Below, piece after piece: positions 7,873-15,127 of a stretch of DNA of 40,751 nucleotides. Position 1 is the first letter of the stretch; the number at the start of each line of letters is the position of its first letter. A program made the position numbers and the translations under genes. The stretch comes from a bacterium (GTDB taxonomy: Bacteria; Patescibacteriota; Saccharimonadia; Saccharimonadales; UBA4665): NCBI GenBank assembly GCA_021799575.1, contig JAJZAD010000007.1:1-40751 (forward strand), in the 5' to 3' direction. The notes beneath the pieces were generated by a model, which worked only from the letters and a program-made list of their open reading frames with translations, did not search any database and was not told the origin of the DNA.

Positions 7873-7982
7873 ATTTACAGCCCTAATCAATACCCGTCAT
7901 AACTATTCTTAAGCTTTAAACCGGCTTGCCAACCTATACCTAAATCTCGTATAATCACCTCTGTTATTTTTATTGAAATCGT

Positions 7983-8060
7983 GGCGGGTGTAGCTCAGCT
8001 GGTCAGAGCGCCGGATTGTGGTCCCGGAGGTCGTGGGTTCAAAACCCTCCACTCGCCCCA
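7983..8060 (+). tRNA. tRNA-His(GTG)
   Basis: The gene carries the histidine-specific extra G at position -1 (7983) facing C73, followed by an encoded CCA. The acceptor is GCGGGTG/CACTCGC with one G-U pair. The anticodon loop TTGTGGT gives GTG. The anticodon stem CCGGA/CCCGG has an A-C mismatch at 31-39, and the T stem GTGGG/CCCTC a U-U at 50-64, the same two positions that are mismatched in the neighbouring tRNA-Arg. Confidence 0.93.
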
Positions 8061-8110
8061 TATGTGCTTGCTTAAAAAAAGTTGTAATTAACATCCGGGG
8101 GAGACAAAAA

Positions 8111-8128
8111 ATGAGGGCTGGTAAATAA
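8111..8128 (+). CDS. Five-codon leader ORF before the metal ATPase
   Basis: ATG 8111 to TAA 8128 encodes MRAGK. It is preceded by a strong ribosome-binding sequence GGGGGAG (8097-8103) at ideal spacing, whereas the ATPase start codon at 8129 is 25 nt from that site. The stop TAA directly abuts the ATPase ATG and is in the same frame. It could couple or limit ATPase translation. It is too short for conservation to be judged from one genome. Confidence 0.35.
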   Translation: MRAGK

Positions 8129-10030
8129 ATGCCACTTAAAAAAATTTATTCCTTTCTTATAAGGTATAAGCTGCTGGATCTGGCTTTTGTAGCCATAGCT
8201 GTAGGCGGCGGACTTTACCTAAGCGGACAGCATCTGATTGCTAACTGGATTATGGGTAGCGTAGCGATAATTGAAACGCTGCCGATTATCAAATCCATGT
8301 GGGAAGATTTGCGCAGTGGCACTTACGGCATCGACATCCTGGCGATAACCGCAATTGTAACTTCCGTAATACTGCGCCAGGATTTAGCAGCCATGGTAGT
8401 CGTAATTATGCTTACCGGAGGCGAAAGCCTTGAAGATTATGCAGAACGACGGGCTCACAGTGAACTTGACGCATTACTGAAAGGATCACCCCAGCAGGCG
8501 CATGTTTTACGTGGACGTAAGATCAATGACGTAAAAGCAAGCGCGGTTAAAGTCGGGGATAAGATAATAATCAGACCCGGTGAGCTGGTACCGGTCGATT
8601 CGATTATCATAGAAGGCAGTAGTAGTTTTAACGAAGCCAGTTTAACGGGTGAAAGTCTGCCAGTTTCCCACGGCGAGGGCGAACAAATCCTCAGCGGTTC
8701 TTTGAACGGAGACATGTTGATAACTGCCAAGGCTATCCGTAGCGCTTCAGAGAGCCAGTACCAGCAAATTGTTAAGCTCGTGGAATCGGCCCAAGCATCC
8801 AAGGCTCCTTTCGTGCGTCTGGCGGACCGCTACAGTATCCCTTTTACCGGAGCGGCATATATTCTGGCGGTCGCGGCATGGGTATTAAGCGGTCATGCAA
8901 TCAGATTCTTAGACGTTATTATCGTGGCCACCCCTTGTCCATTGTTGTTGGCGGCACCGATTGCCCTGATTTCCGGTATGAGTCGAGCCAGTAAATACGG
9001 CATTATAGTCAAAACCGGATCAGCTCTGGAAAAACTAGCCGAAGCGAGAACGGTAATATTCGATAAAACCGGTACTTTAACGTCCGGCAATTTATCCTTG
9101 GAAACTGTTAAGGCTTACCCTCCTTTCGATAAAGATAAAGTCTTAACTTTGGCGGCTTCCGTGGAACAAAATTCTGCCCATATTATAGGTGATGCGATTG
9201 TGAATGCGGTTAAACATATGAAGTATCCGCTTAATTTAGTGAAGGTAAAAAACGTCAAAGAAATACCGGGTCAGGGTCTGGTCGCCTCATACAAAGGAGA
9301 CCAGATAATGATCGGACGGGCAGATTTTTTAGCTAAAAACGGAGTCAGTTTAGCCAAGTTGCCGCACAGCCAGGCTAAAACCACGGTCTTGGTTGCGGTC
9401 AACGGCACACTAGCAGGGGCTATTTTCCTAAGCGACCAGTTACGCGAAGAATCAAAGCAGACAGTAGCCGATTTAATAAAACTCGGAATTGAACGTATAG
9501 TCATGATTACCGGAGATAATAGGGAGACCGCAGAAACAATTGCTAAACAGATAGGTATTGCAACCGTTTATGCAGAAACTTTGCCGGGAGAGAAGTTGCA
9601 TGCCCTGGATGACATCCAAGAACGGCCGGCGATCTTTGTTGGCGACGGCGTTAATGATGCGCCGGTTTTAACCGGGGCAGATATAGGCATAGCCATGGGT
9701 GCCAGGGGGTCGACGGCTGCCAGTGAATCAGCAGACCTGGTTATTATGACCGACGACTTAAATAAAGTTGCCCAGGCGGTTGAGATTGCCAAAAAAACTT
9801 TCTCTATAGCCAAACAAAGTATATTAAGCGGCATAGCCCTAAGTCTGGTTTTAATGGCGGTTTTTGCCAGTGGAAAGTTCCATCCGGTTTACGGAGCCAT
9901 CTTGCAAGAGGTGGTTGACGTGGTAGTCATCTTTAACGCTCTAAGGGCGCATAGTATTAAGCTGGCGATTACAAACGGCTTAGAATCAAAGCGACACTTA
10001 CCGGTAGCAGCAGGTCATCCAACCCCATAA
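8129..10030 (+). CDS. P1B-type heavy-metal transporting ATPase with a TPC metal motif
   Basis: A 633-residue ATP-driven metal pump of the inner membrane. Landmarks in order: N-terminal membrane helices without a metal-binding domain, actuator motif LTGESLP (about residue 175), the metal-site helix motif ATPCPLLLA (about 268), phosphorylation site DKTGTLT (about 311), the ATP-binding His in NSAHIIGDAI (the usual HP dipeptide reads HI), hinge GDGVNDAPVL (about 505), and a C-terminal helix with QEVVDVVVIFNALR. TPC instead of CPC plus QExxD in the last helices recalls the P1B-5-type pattern rather than Cu or Zn/Cd exporters. The metal is therefore uncertain. Translation may depend on the mini-ORF just upstream. 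Confidence 0.88.
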   Translation: MPLKKIYSFLIRYKLLDLAFVAIAVGGGLYLSGQHLIANWIMGSVAIIETLPIIKSMWEDLRSGTYGIDILAITAIVTSVILRQDLAAMVVVIMLTGGESLEDYAERRAHSELDALLKGSPQQAHVLRGRKINDVKASAVKVGDKIIIRPGELVPVDSIIIEGSSSFNEASLTGESLPVSHGEGEQILSGSLNGDMLITAKAIRSASESQYQQIVKLVESAQASKAPFVRLADRYSIPFTGAAYILAVAAWVLSGHAIRFLDVIIVATPCPLLLAAPIALISGMSRASKYGIIVKTGSALEKLAEARTVIFDKTGTLTSGNLSLETVKAYPPFDKDKVLTLAASVEQNSAHIIGDAIVNAVKHMKYPLNLVKVKNVKEIPGQGLVASYKGDQIMIGRADFLAKNGVSLAKLPHSQAKTTVLVAVNGTLAGAIFLSDQLREESKQTVADLIKLGIERIVMITGDNRETAETIAKQIGIATVYAETLPGEKLHALDDIQERPAIFVGDGVNDAPVLTGADIGIAMGARGSTAASESADLVIMTDDLNKVAQAVEIAKKTFSIAKQSILSGIALSLVLMAVFASGKFHPVYGAILQEVVDVVVIFNALRAHSIKLAITNGLESKRHLPVAAGHPTP

Positions 10031-10083
10031 CAGCCAGATTTTCAATACCTGTTGCCACAAGGTGAAATGATTAAAGCTGCCGG

Positions 10084-10397
10084 TCATGATATATTTACCA
10101 ATTTAATTGTTATGGCAATGGCAAATATCGCTAAACAACAGATGAAGAATGTAGCCGTCCCGACAATGCTCCTAGTGTGGCCAAAAACTTTATAACTGTT
10201 CGATTTAATATATCTAATACCGTCTACGCCAGCCATTCCACTACCCAAACCCATCAGTAAAAGTGCAATCGTATAAACGAAACGGTTTTTCGGTTATAAA
10301 AGTTAGGGTGCCCACTGCTAAAGCAAAACAAATTTCCCCTAAAGAAAAGCGTTCGATACTGTGGATCGACTTAAAAAATATGCTAGTATTTAGATAC
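10084..10397 (-). pseudogene. Frameshifted small membrane protein remnant
   Basis: Two overlapping minus-strand frames join into a coherent hydrophobic protein of about 100 residues. The upstream frame contains IERFSLGEICFALAVGTLTF; the downstream frame contains TIALLLMGLGSGMAGVDGI and later SIVGTATFFICCLAIFAIA, ending at TGA 10084-10086. The frames would fuse if one A were removed from the A5 run (plus-strand T 10286-10290). The upstream frame has no ATG, GTG or TTG start after its preceding stop. It is therefore probably decayed, although a homopolymer sequencing error is possible. Two or three membrane segments are visible. Family unknown. Confidence 0.45.
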
Positions 10398-10400
10398 TAT

Positions 10401-10605
10401 AACCCCGATAAAAAAGGCTAAGCAAAGAGGAGTTTTTGAACGTAATAAAAACGGCTCCAGATAAGATGAAAGCTAATTCGGCAGTTTAAAAAAGATAACT
10501 ATGCCGGATTTTATTTTTGAACGTAAGTGTAGACAATGAAAAAGTCGTTGAGTACCTCTGGAGAGAACCTTTTGCTAGCCTAGTGAAACTAAATGAATTA
10601 TCAAC
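10401..10605. other. Gene-free stretch with a duplicated 13-mer
   Basis: No supported gene. An inverted repeat TAGTAT-TTAG-ATACTA (10384-10399) lies at its left border. The 13-mer TTTTTGAACGTAA occurs twice, at 10433-10445 and 10514-10526, 81 bp apart. A purine-rich AGAGGAG (10426-10432) precedes a possible TTG-initiated 17-codon ORF, but the spacing is too short to be convincing. Confidence 0.4.
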
Positions 10606-10682
10606 TGGTCGGGGTGATCCGATTTGAACGGACGACCTCAGCGTCCCGAACGCTGCGCGCTACCAAGCTGCGCCACACCCCG
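10606..10682 (-). tRNA. tRNA-Pro(CGG)
   Basis: Minus strand. Acceptor CGGGGTG/CACCCCG, discriminator A and encoded CCA (complement of TGGT 10606-10609). The anticodon stem CAGCG/CGCTG closes loop TTCGGGA, giving anticodon CGG. All stems pair, with one G-U in the T stem. Confidence 0.95.
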
Positions 10683-10844
10683 TTAATCAACTATCCAAGT
10701 ATACCAAGTATTAAAAGATACGCATCAACGGTACCAGCTTATCCAGACATTAATTTTTAGTACGTCATGCATTAAAAACTAACTAAACCGGTCACCAGTT
10801 CCTGCCAAAGTTAATAGAAAATATTGCTCTTTAACTAGTAGTAA

Positions 10845-11237
10845 TTACTGGAATCGAGCTAAAGGCACGATCTCAATATCAAGTTTTAGGTTGGCTAACC
10901 GACTATCGTTAGTGACGAATTGATGTGCACGATTCTCTAAAGCGGTTGCAAGGTAGATTGCGTCTGCTAACTTAAGTGACTTATGGATATACATTAATTC
11001 GCCAGCTAGAATAGCCAAGGAGGCAGTAAAGTCATGTACATCAAATTGCGGATTAGCAAAGAAGTCAATTATCTCCATGCTATTAGGAGCCCCGCTTCGT
11101 ATTTCCATGAATGTAATGACTGGCACGCAAATAGGACCAGATGTTAAAGCGTACTTAATAGCTTTCTCGGCAGTATTATAAAATTTTGAGTTCTTCTCAA
11201 GAAAGTAAATATACACGTTGGTATCAAGTGCTACCAT
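10845..11237 (-). CDS. vapC: VapC-type PIN-domain ribonuclease toxin (locus 1)
   Basis: A 130-residue PIN-domain protein, normal VapC length. The metal-binding acidic residues are visible: ALDTNVYIYFLE near the N-terminus, a Glu in ITFMEIRSG, LKLADAIYLATAL, and VTNDSRLANL. VapC toxins are Mg-dependent RNases that often cut tRNAs or the 23S sarcin-ricin loop. It follows its antitoxin gene after 2 nt. The locus lies next to a tRNA-Pro gene. Confidence 0.88.
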   Translation of the reverse strand: MVALDTNVYIYFLEKNSKFYNTAEKAIKYALTSGPICVPVITFMEIRSGAPNSMEIIDFFANPQFDVHDFTASLAILAGELMYIHKSLKLADAIYLATALENRAHQFVTNDSRLANLKLDIEIVPLARFQ

Positions 11238-11239
11238 AA

Positions 11240-11503
11240 CTAATCCCAGTTTTTGTCACGCTGTCGACGAATCCAATCGGATGCATCAATTCCCTGTCGG
11301 CCCCATTTAGTCTCTTTGGTCTTAATACTACCAGCAAACATAGCTAGATTATCAAAACCTGTTAACCGATCTGCTTGCCTAACAATAATATCTCCATTAT
11401 CTGTAGCTTCGACCTGCATTTTCTGACCAGGTTTAATCTCAAGCTGCCTACGAACAGCTTTGGGTATGACAATCTGATACTTTGTTGAAACAGTGGTAAT
11501 CAT
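11240..11503 (-). CDS. vapB: VapB-type AbrB/SpoVT antitoxin (locus 1)
   Basis: An 87-residue antitoxin. The N-terminal swapped-hairpin AbrB domain is VSTKYQIVIPKAVRRQLEIK followed by PGQKMQVEATDNGDIIV. The C-terminal part (WGRQGIDASDWIRRQR) should wrap the toxin. I place the start at ATG 11503 rather than an in-frame start 69 nt further upstream, because the AbrB domain begins right there and a -10 TATACT sits 7 nt before it. It is co-transcribed with vapC, 2 nt apart. Confidence 0.85.
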   Translation of the reverse strand: MITTVSTKYQIVIPKAVRRQLEIKPGQKMQVEATDNGDIIVRQADRLTGFDNLAMFAGSIKTKETKWGRQGIDASDWIRRQRDKNWD

Positions 11504-11516
11504 ACTTTTAAGTATA
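11502..11516 (-). promoter_or_regulatory. Leaderless promoter and palindromic operator of vapBC locus 1
   Basis: On the minus strand a -10 box TATACT (11516-11511) ends 7 nt before the vapB ATG. The perfect palindrome ATACTT-TT-AAGTAT (11502-11515) covers the -10 and the start codon. It is a good candidate for VapB autorepression, by analogy with other AbrB-type antitoxins. Confidence 0.5.
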
Positions 11517-11574
11517 TATAAACGTAAAACTTTCGCCAAGTTTCGTAAAACGAAATACTGGTCGAGACGCACGG

Positions 11575-11694
11575 ATGCTCCTCGAACTATTTGAGTATAT
11601 CACCGAGAACCTTGAACCATCACAAAAGCTGCTGGATAAACTTAAGCTTGCTGAACCAAAACAACCAAAGTTAATAGAAGGGTTGATGTTTTAG
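11575..11694 (+). CDS. Short ORF between the two vapBC loci, possibly a gene remnant
   Basis: ATG 11575 to TAG 11694 encodes 39 residues, rich in Leu, Glu and Lys (LLELFEYITENLEPSQKLLD). No ribosome-binding site or -10 box is obvious. It is on the opposite strand to the flanking vapBC operons. It may be the tail of a lost gene or a chance ORF. Confidence 0.2.
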   Translation: MLLELFEYITENLEPSQKLLDKLKLAEPKQPKLIEGLMF

Positions 11695-11695
11695 C

Positions 11696-12097
11696 CTACA
11701 GACTAAGAATTGGCATTTCATTAATTTGCAGATCAATAAGAGTGCTATCATTGGTGACGAATGATGCGGCCTTATACTGAATTGCAGTCGCAATATGTAT
11801 TGCATCGTAACCATACAATTTCTTGCCATATTTCTTGGTTAGCATAGTTGCTTTCTCACATATAGCTAGGCTCACAGGCACAAATCTAGTTGCACCTAAA
11901 TCATTTAGTACAGTCACCAGTTTTTTGTCTAAATCGCCGCCTTGTAAAACCAGTCCAGTTACTAACTCCTGCCATGCCAGAACTGATAGTACTGCACCTT
12001 CATGTTCCCCTTGTTGCACGATAGCCTGAGCAGCTTTTGACCAAGGGCTGGCACCCTCAAGAGCATAAATAAGTATATTTGTATCGTAAGCTATCAT
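11696..12097 (-). CDS. vapC: VapC-type PIN-domain ribonuclease toxin (locus 2)
   Basis: A 133-residue PIN-domain protein. Acidic active-site motifs: AYDTNILIYALEG at the N-terminus, a Glu in SVLAWQELVTG, YGYDAIHIATAI, and FVTNDSTL. It differs clearly from the locus 1 toxin, so the two loci are not a recent duplication. It follows its antitoxin after 3 nt. Confidence 0.88.
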   Translation of the reverse strand: MIAYDTNILIYALEGASPWSKAAQAIVQQGEHEGAVLSVLAWQELVTGLVLQGGDLDKKLVTVLNDLGATRFVPVSLAICEKATMLTKKYGKKLYGYDAIHIATAIQYKAASFVTNDSTLIDLQINEMPILSL

Positions 12098-12100
12098 CTT

Positions 12101-12367
12101 TTATCTAGCTTTGGGCTTAGGCTGCATCGAATTACGCAATTTTCTTGTATAGTCGGCAGCATCTTGGCCATTTGAAGTCCACGCATTAGCAAGTACCCCA
12201 AAGTGCTTCTCTATGGGCAACTTTTCCGACAGCTGCAGCTTACCATCCTCTGCTACTTTAATTGTTATACGAGAACCTGGCTGCAATCTTAAACTTTCAC
12301 GTAAGGCCTTAGGTAAAGTGATCTGGCTCTGGGAAGAAACCTTTAGTGTATATGTAGCACTTTTCAT
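12101..12367 (-). CDS. vapB: VapB-type AbrB/SpoVT antitoxin (locus 2)
   Basis: An 88-residue antitoxin. The N-terminal AbrB domain reads VSSQSQITLPKALRESLRLQ then PGSRITIKVAEDGKLQL. The C-terminus is basic (KLRNSMQPKPKAR). The minus-strand -10 box TATACT (12380-12375) ends 7 nt before the ATG, the same leaderless layout as locus 1. It lies 56 bp beyond the 3' end of tRNA-Pro(TGG). Confidence 0.85.
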   Translation of the reverse strand: MKSATYTLKVSSQSQITLPKALRESLRLQPGSRITIKVAEDGKLQLSEKLPIEKHFGVLANAWTSNGQDAADYTRKLRNSMQPKPKAR

Positions 12368-12423
12368 AAAACCGAGTATATAGTATTGTGTGCATAAAGT
12401 AAAGTTAATTATTTTACTTTACT

Positions 12424-12500
12424 TGGTCGGGGATAGAGGACTCGAACCTCCGACCTCCGCGTCCCAAACGCGGCGCGCTAGCCAACTGCGCCAATCCCCG
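12424..12500 (-). tRNA. tRNA-Pro(TGG)
   Basis: Minus strand. Acceptor CGGGGAT/ATCCCCG, discriminator A and encoded CCA (complement of TGGT 12424-12427). The anticodon stem CCGCG/CGCGG closes loop TTTGGGA, giving anticodon TGG. All stems pair. Confidence 0.95.
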
Positions 12501-12532
12501 TGATTCAGGGGCTAGTATAACAAAAGAGAGGA

Positions 12533-13351
12533 TTATTCGTATATCCGGTTTACGGATTCAGCGTTCAGTGCTTTACCGGTTTTGGGATCCACCTCAAAGA
12601 TTATACCGTTAAGCTGCCAAGGTTTATTTGTTTCCAATTGATTAGTGTTGATAAGACCATCGCGCCAACGTTTAACTATAATGTCGGTTTTGACACCGAG
12701 ACTGGAGTTTAAAGTTCCCACCATTCCAACGTCTGTTATGTGAACTGTACCTCCGGATAACACCCTGGCATCTGCAGTAGGAACATGCCAGTGATCCCCT
12801 ATAACAGCACTTACCCGTCCGTTTAAGTACTGGCCGATCACTACTTTTTCGCTACTGAAGTCGCCATGGAAGTTAACGACCGTTGCGGCTCGCACGGTGT
12901 TTTTTTCGGCTTCCAGTATCTCGTCAACGATTTGTAAGGGATTATCCAGTTCGGTTGCAGCAGCCCTACCAACAGTCTGACCGAGCAGGCTTATAACTAA
13001 TACTTTACCAAAAGATGTAGAACTATATTTATACCCCATTCCCGGCGTACCGCTTACATAATTGGCCGGACGAATGATCGGCTGATCCTGATCATTAAGC
13101 AGTGGTATTGTGTCTTTTCGCCAGAGTGTCCAGTTGCCTCCGGTGCAAAAATCCACACCTGCTCTTCTTAAGCGGGAAAACTCGTCCGGAGTGCAACCGC
13201 GACCGTCGCTGACGTTTTCAGCTTGCGCCACTACAAAGTCCAAACTGAATTCTTGTTTAAGCCCAGGCAGTTCGGTTTCAACAAGCTCAAGCCCGACATT
13301 GCCCATAATGTCGCCTATATAGAAGAACCTGACTCTATTTGGCAAATTCAA
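12533..13351 (-). CDS. YmdB-like metallophosphoesterase with a Trp replacing the catalytic His
   Basis: A 272-residue protein, the usual length of the YmdB/TIGR00282 family, whose members hydrolyse 2',3'-cyclic nucleotides and work with RNase Y. Metal-binding motifs present: [11 protein letters not shown] (Asp about 14), AENVSDGRG (Glu and Asn), FHGDFSSEK, and [14 protein letters not shown]. The motif usually read GNH is GNW here (Trp about 74). That His is the general acid in characterised YmdB, so catalysis may be weak or altered. The TTG start lies inside the 3' end of rny (17-bp overlap), indicating translational coupling and a shared role in RNA turnover. Confidence 0.85.
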   Translation of the reverse strand: MNLPNRVRFFYIGDIMGNVGLELVETELPGLKQEFSLDFVVAQAENVSDGRGCTPDEFSRLRRAGVDFCTGGNWTLWRKDTIPLLNDQDQPIIRPANYVSGTPGMGYKYSSTSFGKVLVISLLGQTVGRAAATELDNPLQIVDEILEAEKNTVRAATVVNFHGDFSSEKVVIGQYLNGRVSAVIGDHWHVPTADARVLSGGTVHITDVGMVGTLNSSLGVKTDIIVKRWRDGLINTNQLETNKPWQLNGIIFEVDPKTGKALNAESVNRIYE

Positions 13352-14849
13352 CCGCTCTGGTTTCCCTTATTACGTTAACCTTGATCGTGCCCGGATATTG
13401 CATCGATGACTCAATTTTAGTGGCAATATCTCGTGCCAGTCTGATCGCACTTAAGTCGTCGACTTGCTGGGGACGAACCATTACGCGAACTTCTCTACCG
13501 GCACTGATCGCGTACGATTTGTCGATACCACTGAAACTGTTGGCAATGTTTTCCAATTCCTTCATCCGCTCTATAAAGTTTTCGGCACTAATATTCCTAG
13601 CACCAGGTCGGCTGGCACTTATTGCATCTACTACCCGAATAATTAAAGCTTCTACGCTGGTAGCTTCTACATCATCATGATGCTGTTCGGCTGCCAAAGC
13701 CACTTCCTCGGGAGCCCCGTACTTACGCAGCATTTCGCCTGAAATGTGATGGTGTTTGCCTTCCATCTTGTGGGTTAAGGCCTTGCCTAAGTCATGGGTC
13801 AGTGCAGCGTATTTAGCAGTCTTGATATTTGCGCCGATCTCTTCGGCGATCATACCGGCCATATGAGCCATTTCAATCGAGTGCTTAAGAACATTCTGAC
13901 CGTAACTAGTCCGATATTTTAACTCTCCTAACAGATGCAGTATTTCTTTCGGAATGCCTATAATACCGACTTCGCGGGCAGCATCTTCTCCCGCTCTAAC
14001 TACTTCTTTTTCAACATTTTTCTGAGCCTTTTCTACCACTTCCTCAATCCTGCCCGGATGTATACGACCGTCCTTCATGAGCATCTCCAGGGATTGGCGG
14101 GCAACCTCTCTCCTTACGGGATCGAAAGAGCTTAAAACAATGTAACCGGGAGTATCGTCAACCATGATATCGACACCGGTAGCTCGTTGGAGGGATTGAA
14201 TATTGCGACCCTCTTTGCCGATAATCCGGCCTTTCATTTCTTCGTCTTCGAGTTTAACCGATGTGACAGTACGTTCCGCCGTTACCTCACTGCTCATTCG
14301 TTCCATAGCGGTAGTAATGATCAATGCGGCCGTCTCTTCAGCGGTTTCTCTGGCTTCGGTCTGCAACTTACTAATAAGACTGACCAGATCATGCTTAATA
14401 TCTCTCTCCGTCATCTGCATCAATTTTTCAGCCGCTTCGGCTTTGGTCAACTTAGCGATCTTTTCTAATTTTTCTTGTTGCTTGGTACGAATGTCGCGGA
14501 TTTCATCTTTCAGCTTTTCAATCTCTTCTTCGCTCGCACGTAATTTCTGAGCCCGTTTATCCAGCTCATCAAGCTTTTTATCCAGTGATTCCTCTCTTAA
14601 TACAAGTCTGTTTTCTAAATCCTTGAGTTCTTTACGACGTGTCTGTTCGTCCCTGCGAGCTTCTTCGGATAGTTTAGCCGCGTCCTCTTTGGCTTGAGAA
14701 ATTAATCTCTCAGTTTCTTTTTCCGCCTTTTGCCTTTCTTTTTCCACCCTTGCTTTCAGGTTACCTTCTCTCTTTTTGCTAATAACAGTGCTGGAGCTGA
14801 AACCGACAATTACTCCAACCACAGCAAGTACTATGGATAGTATGACCAT
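13335..14849 (-). CDS. rny: Ribonuclease Y
   Basis: A 504-residue membrane-anchored endoribonuclease that initiates mRNA decay. The layout is complete: one N-terminal membrane helix, a long charged coiled coil (about residues 25-190), a KH RNA-binding domain with GRIIGKEGRNIQSLQ, and an HD domain with HSIEMAHMAG, LTHDLGKA and HHHISGE. I choose ATG 14849 over a TTG one codon upstream. AAAGGA lies 7 nt before it. The rny-YmdB arrangement is widespread in bacteria. Confidence 0.95.
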   Translation of the reverse strand: MVILSIVLAVVGVIVGFSSSTVISKKREGNLKARVEKERQKAEKETERLISQAKEDAAKLSEEARRDEQTRRKELKDLENRLVLREESLDKKLDELDKRAQKLRASEEEIEKLKDEIRDIRTKQQEKLEKIAKLTKAEAAEKLMQMTERDIKHDLVSLISKLQTEARETAEETAALIITTAMERMSSEVTAERTVTSVKLEDEEMKGRIIGKEGRNIQSLQRATGVDIMVDDTPGYIVLSSFDPVRREVARQSLEMLMKDGRIHPGRIEEVVEKAQKNVEKEVVRAGEDAAREVGIIGIPKEILHLLGELKYRTSYGQNVLKHSIEMAHMAGMIAEEIGANIKTAKYAALTHDLGKALTHKMEGKHHHISGEMLRKYGAPEEVALAAEQHHDDVEATSVEALIIRVVDAISASRPGARNISAENFIERMKELENIANSFSGIDKSYAISAGREVRVMVRPQQVDDLSAIRLARDIATKIESSMQYPGTIKVNVIRETRAVEFAK

Positions 14850-15053
14850 CAATAAATCCTTTCTATTGCTTCAGGGTCGGTCTTTATTTAAGGATATATC
14901 TTAAGTCTATACGCCATAACCATCGCTATCACTTTCACTAGTTATTGCGCTCAAGATCCTGGTTAGAAAGTCCTAATAAAAGACGACAAACCTTGAAATG
15001 CTTATATCACAGTTGTACGTAAAGGAGCCGCGATTTTAGAAAAAAGTCTCTCT

Positions 15054-15068
15054 AAGAGCGAAGCTCTT
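15054..15068 (-). terminator. Terminator of the tsaE-tsaB operon
   Basis: AAGAGC (15054-15059) pairs with GCTCTT (15063-15068) around a 3-nt loop. On the minus strand the hairpin is followed after a short purine stretch by six T. It lies 60 nt past the tsaB stop. The rest of 14853-15127 shows no gene. Confidence 0.5.
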
Positions 15069-15127
15069 TTAGTAATATACTATTTGAGGCTTTAAACGGT
15101 CAATTGATCTACAGTTTTGATATGAAT

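Noticed and set aside
7553-8094. Minus-strand ORFs across tRNA-Arg and tRNA-His with GFEPTT-like peptides
   Set aside because: These are the usual antisense translations of tRNA genes, with no start signals of their own.
10067-10195. 42-codon plus-strand ORF starting MIKAAGHDIF
   Set aside because: It lies antisense to the more coherent frameshifted membrane protein, and its SD-like AAGGTG is too close to the ATG.
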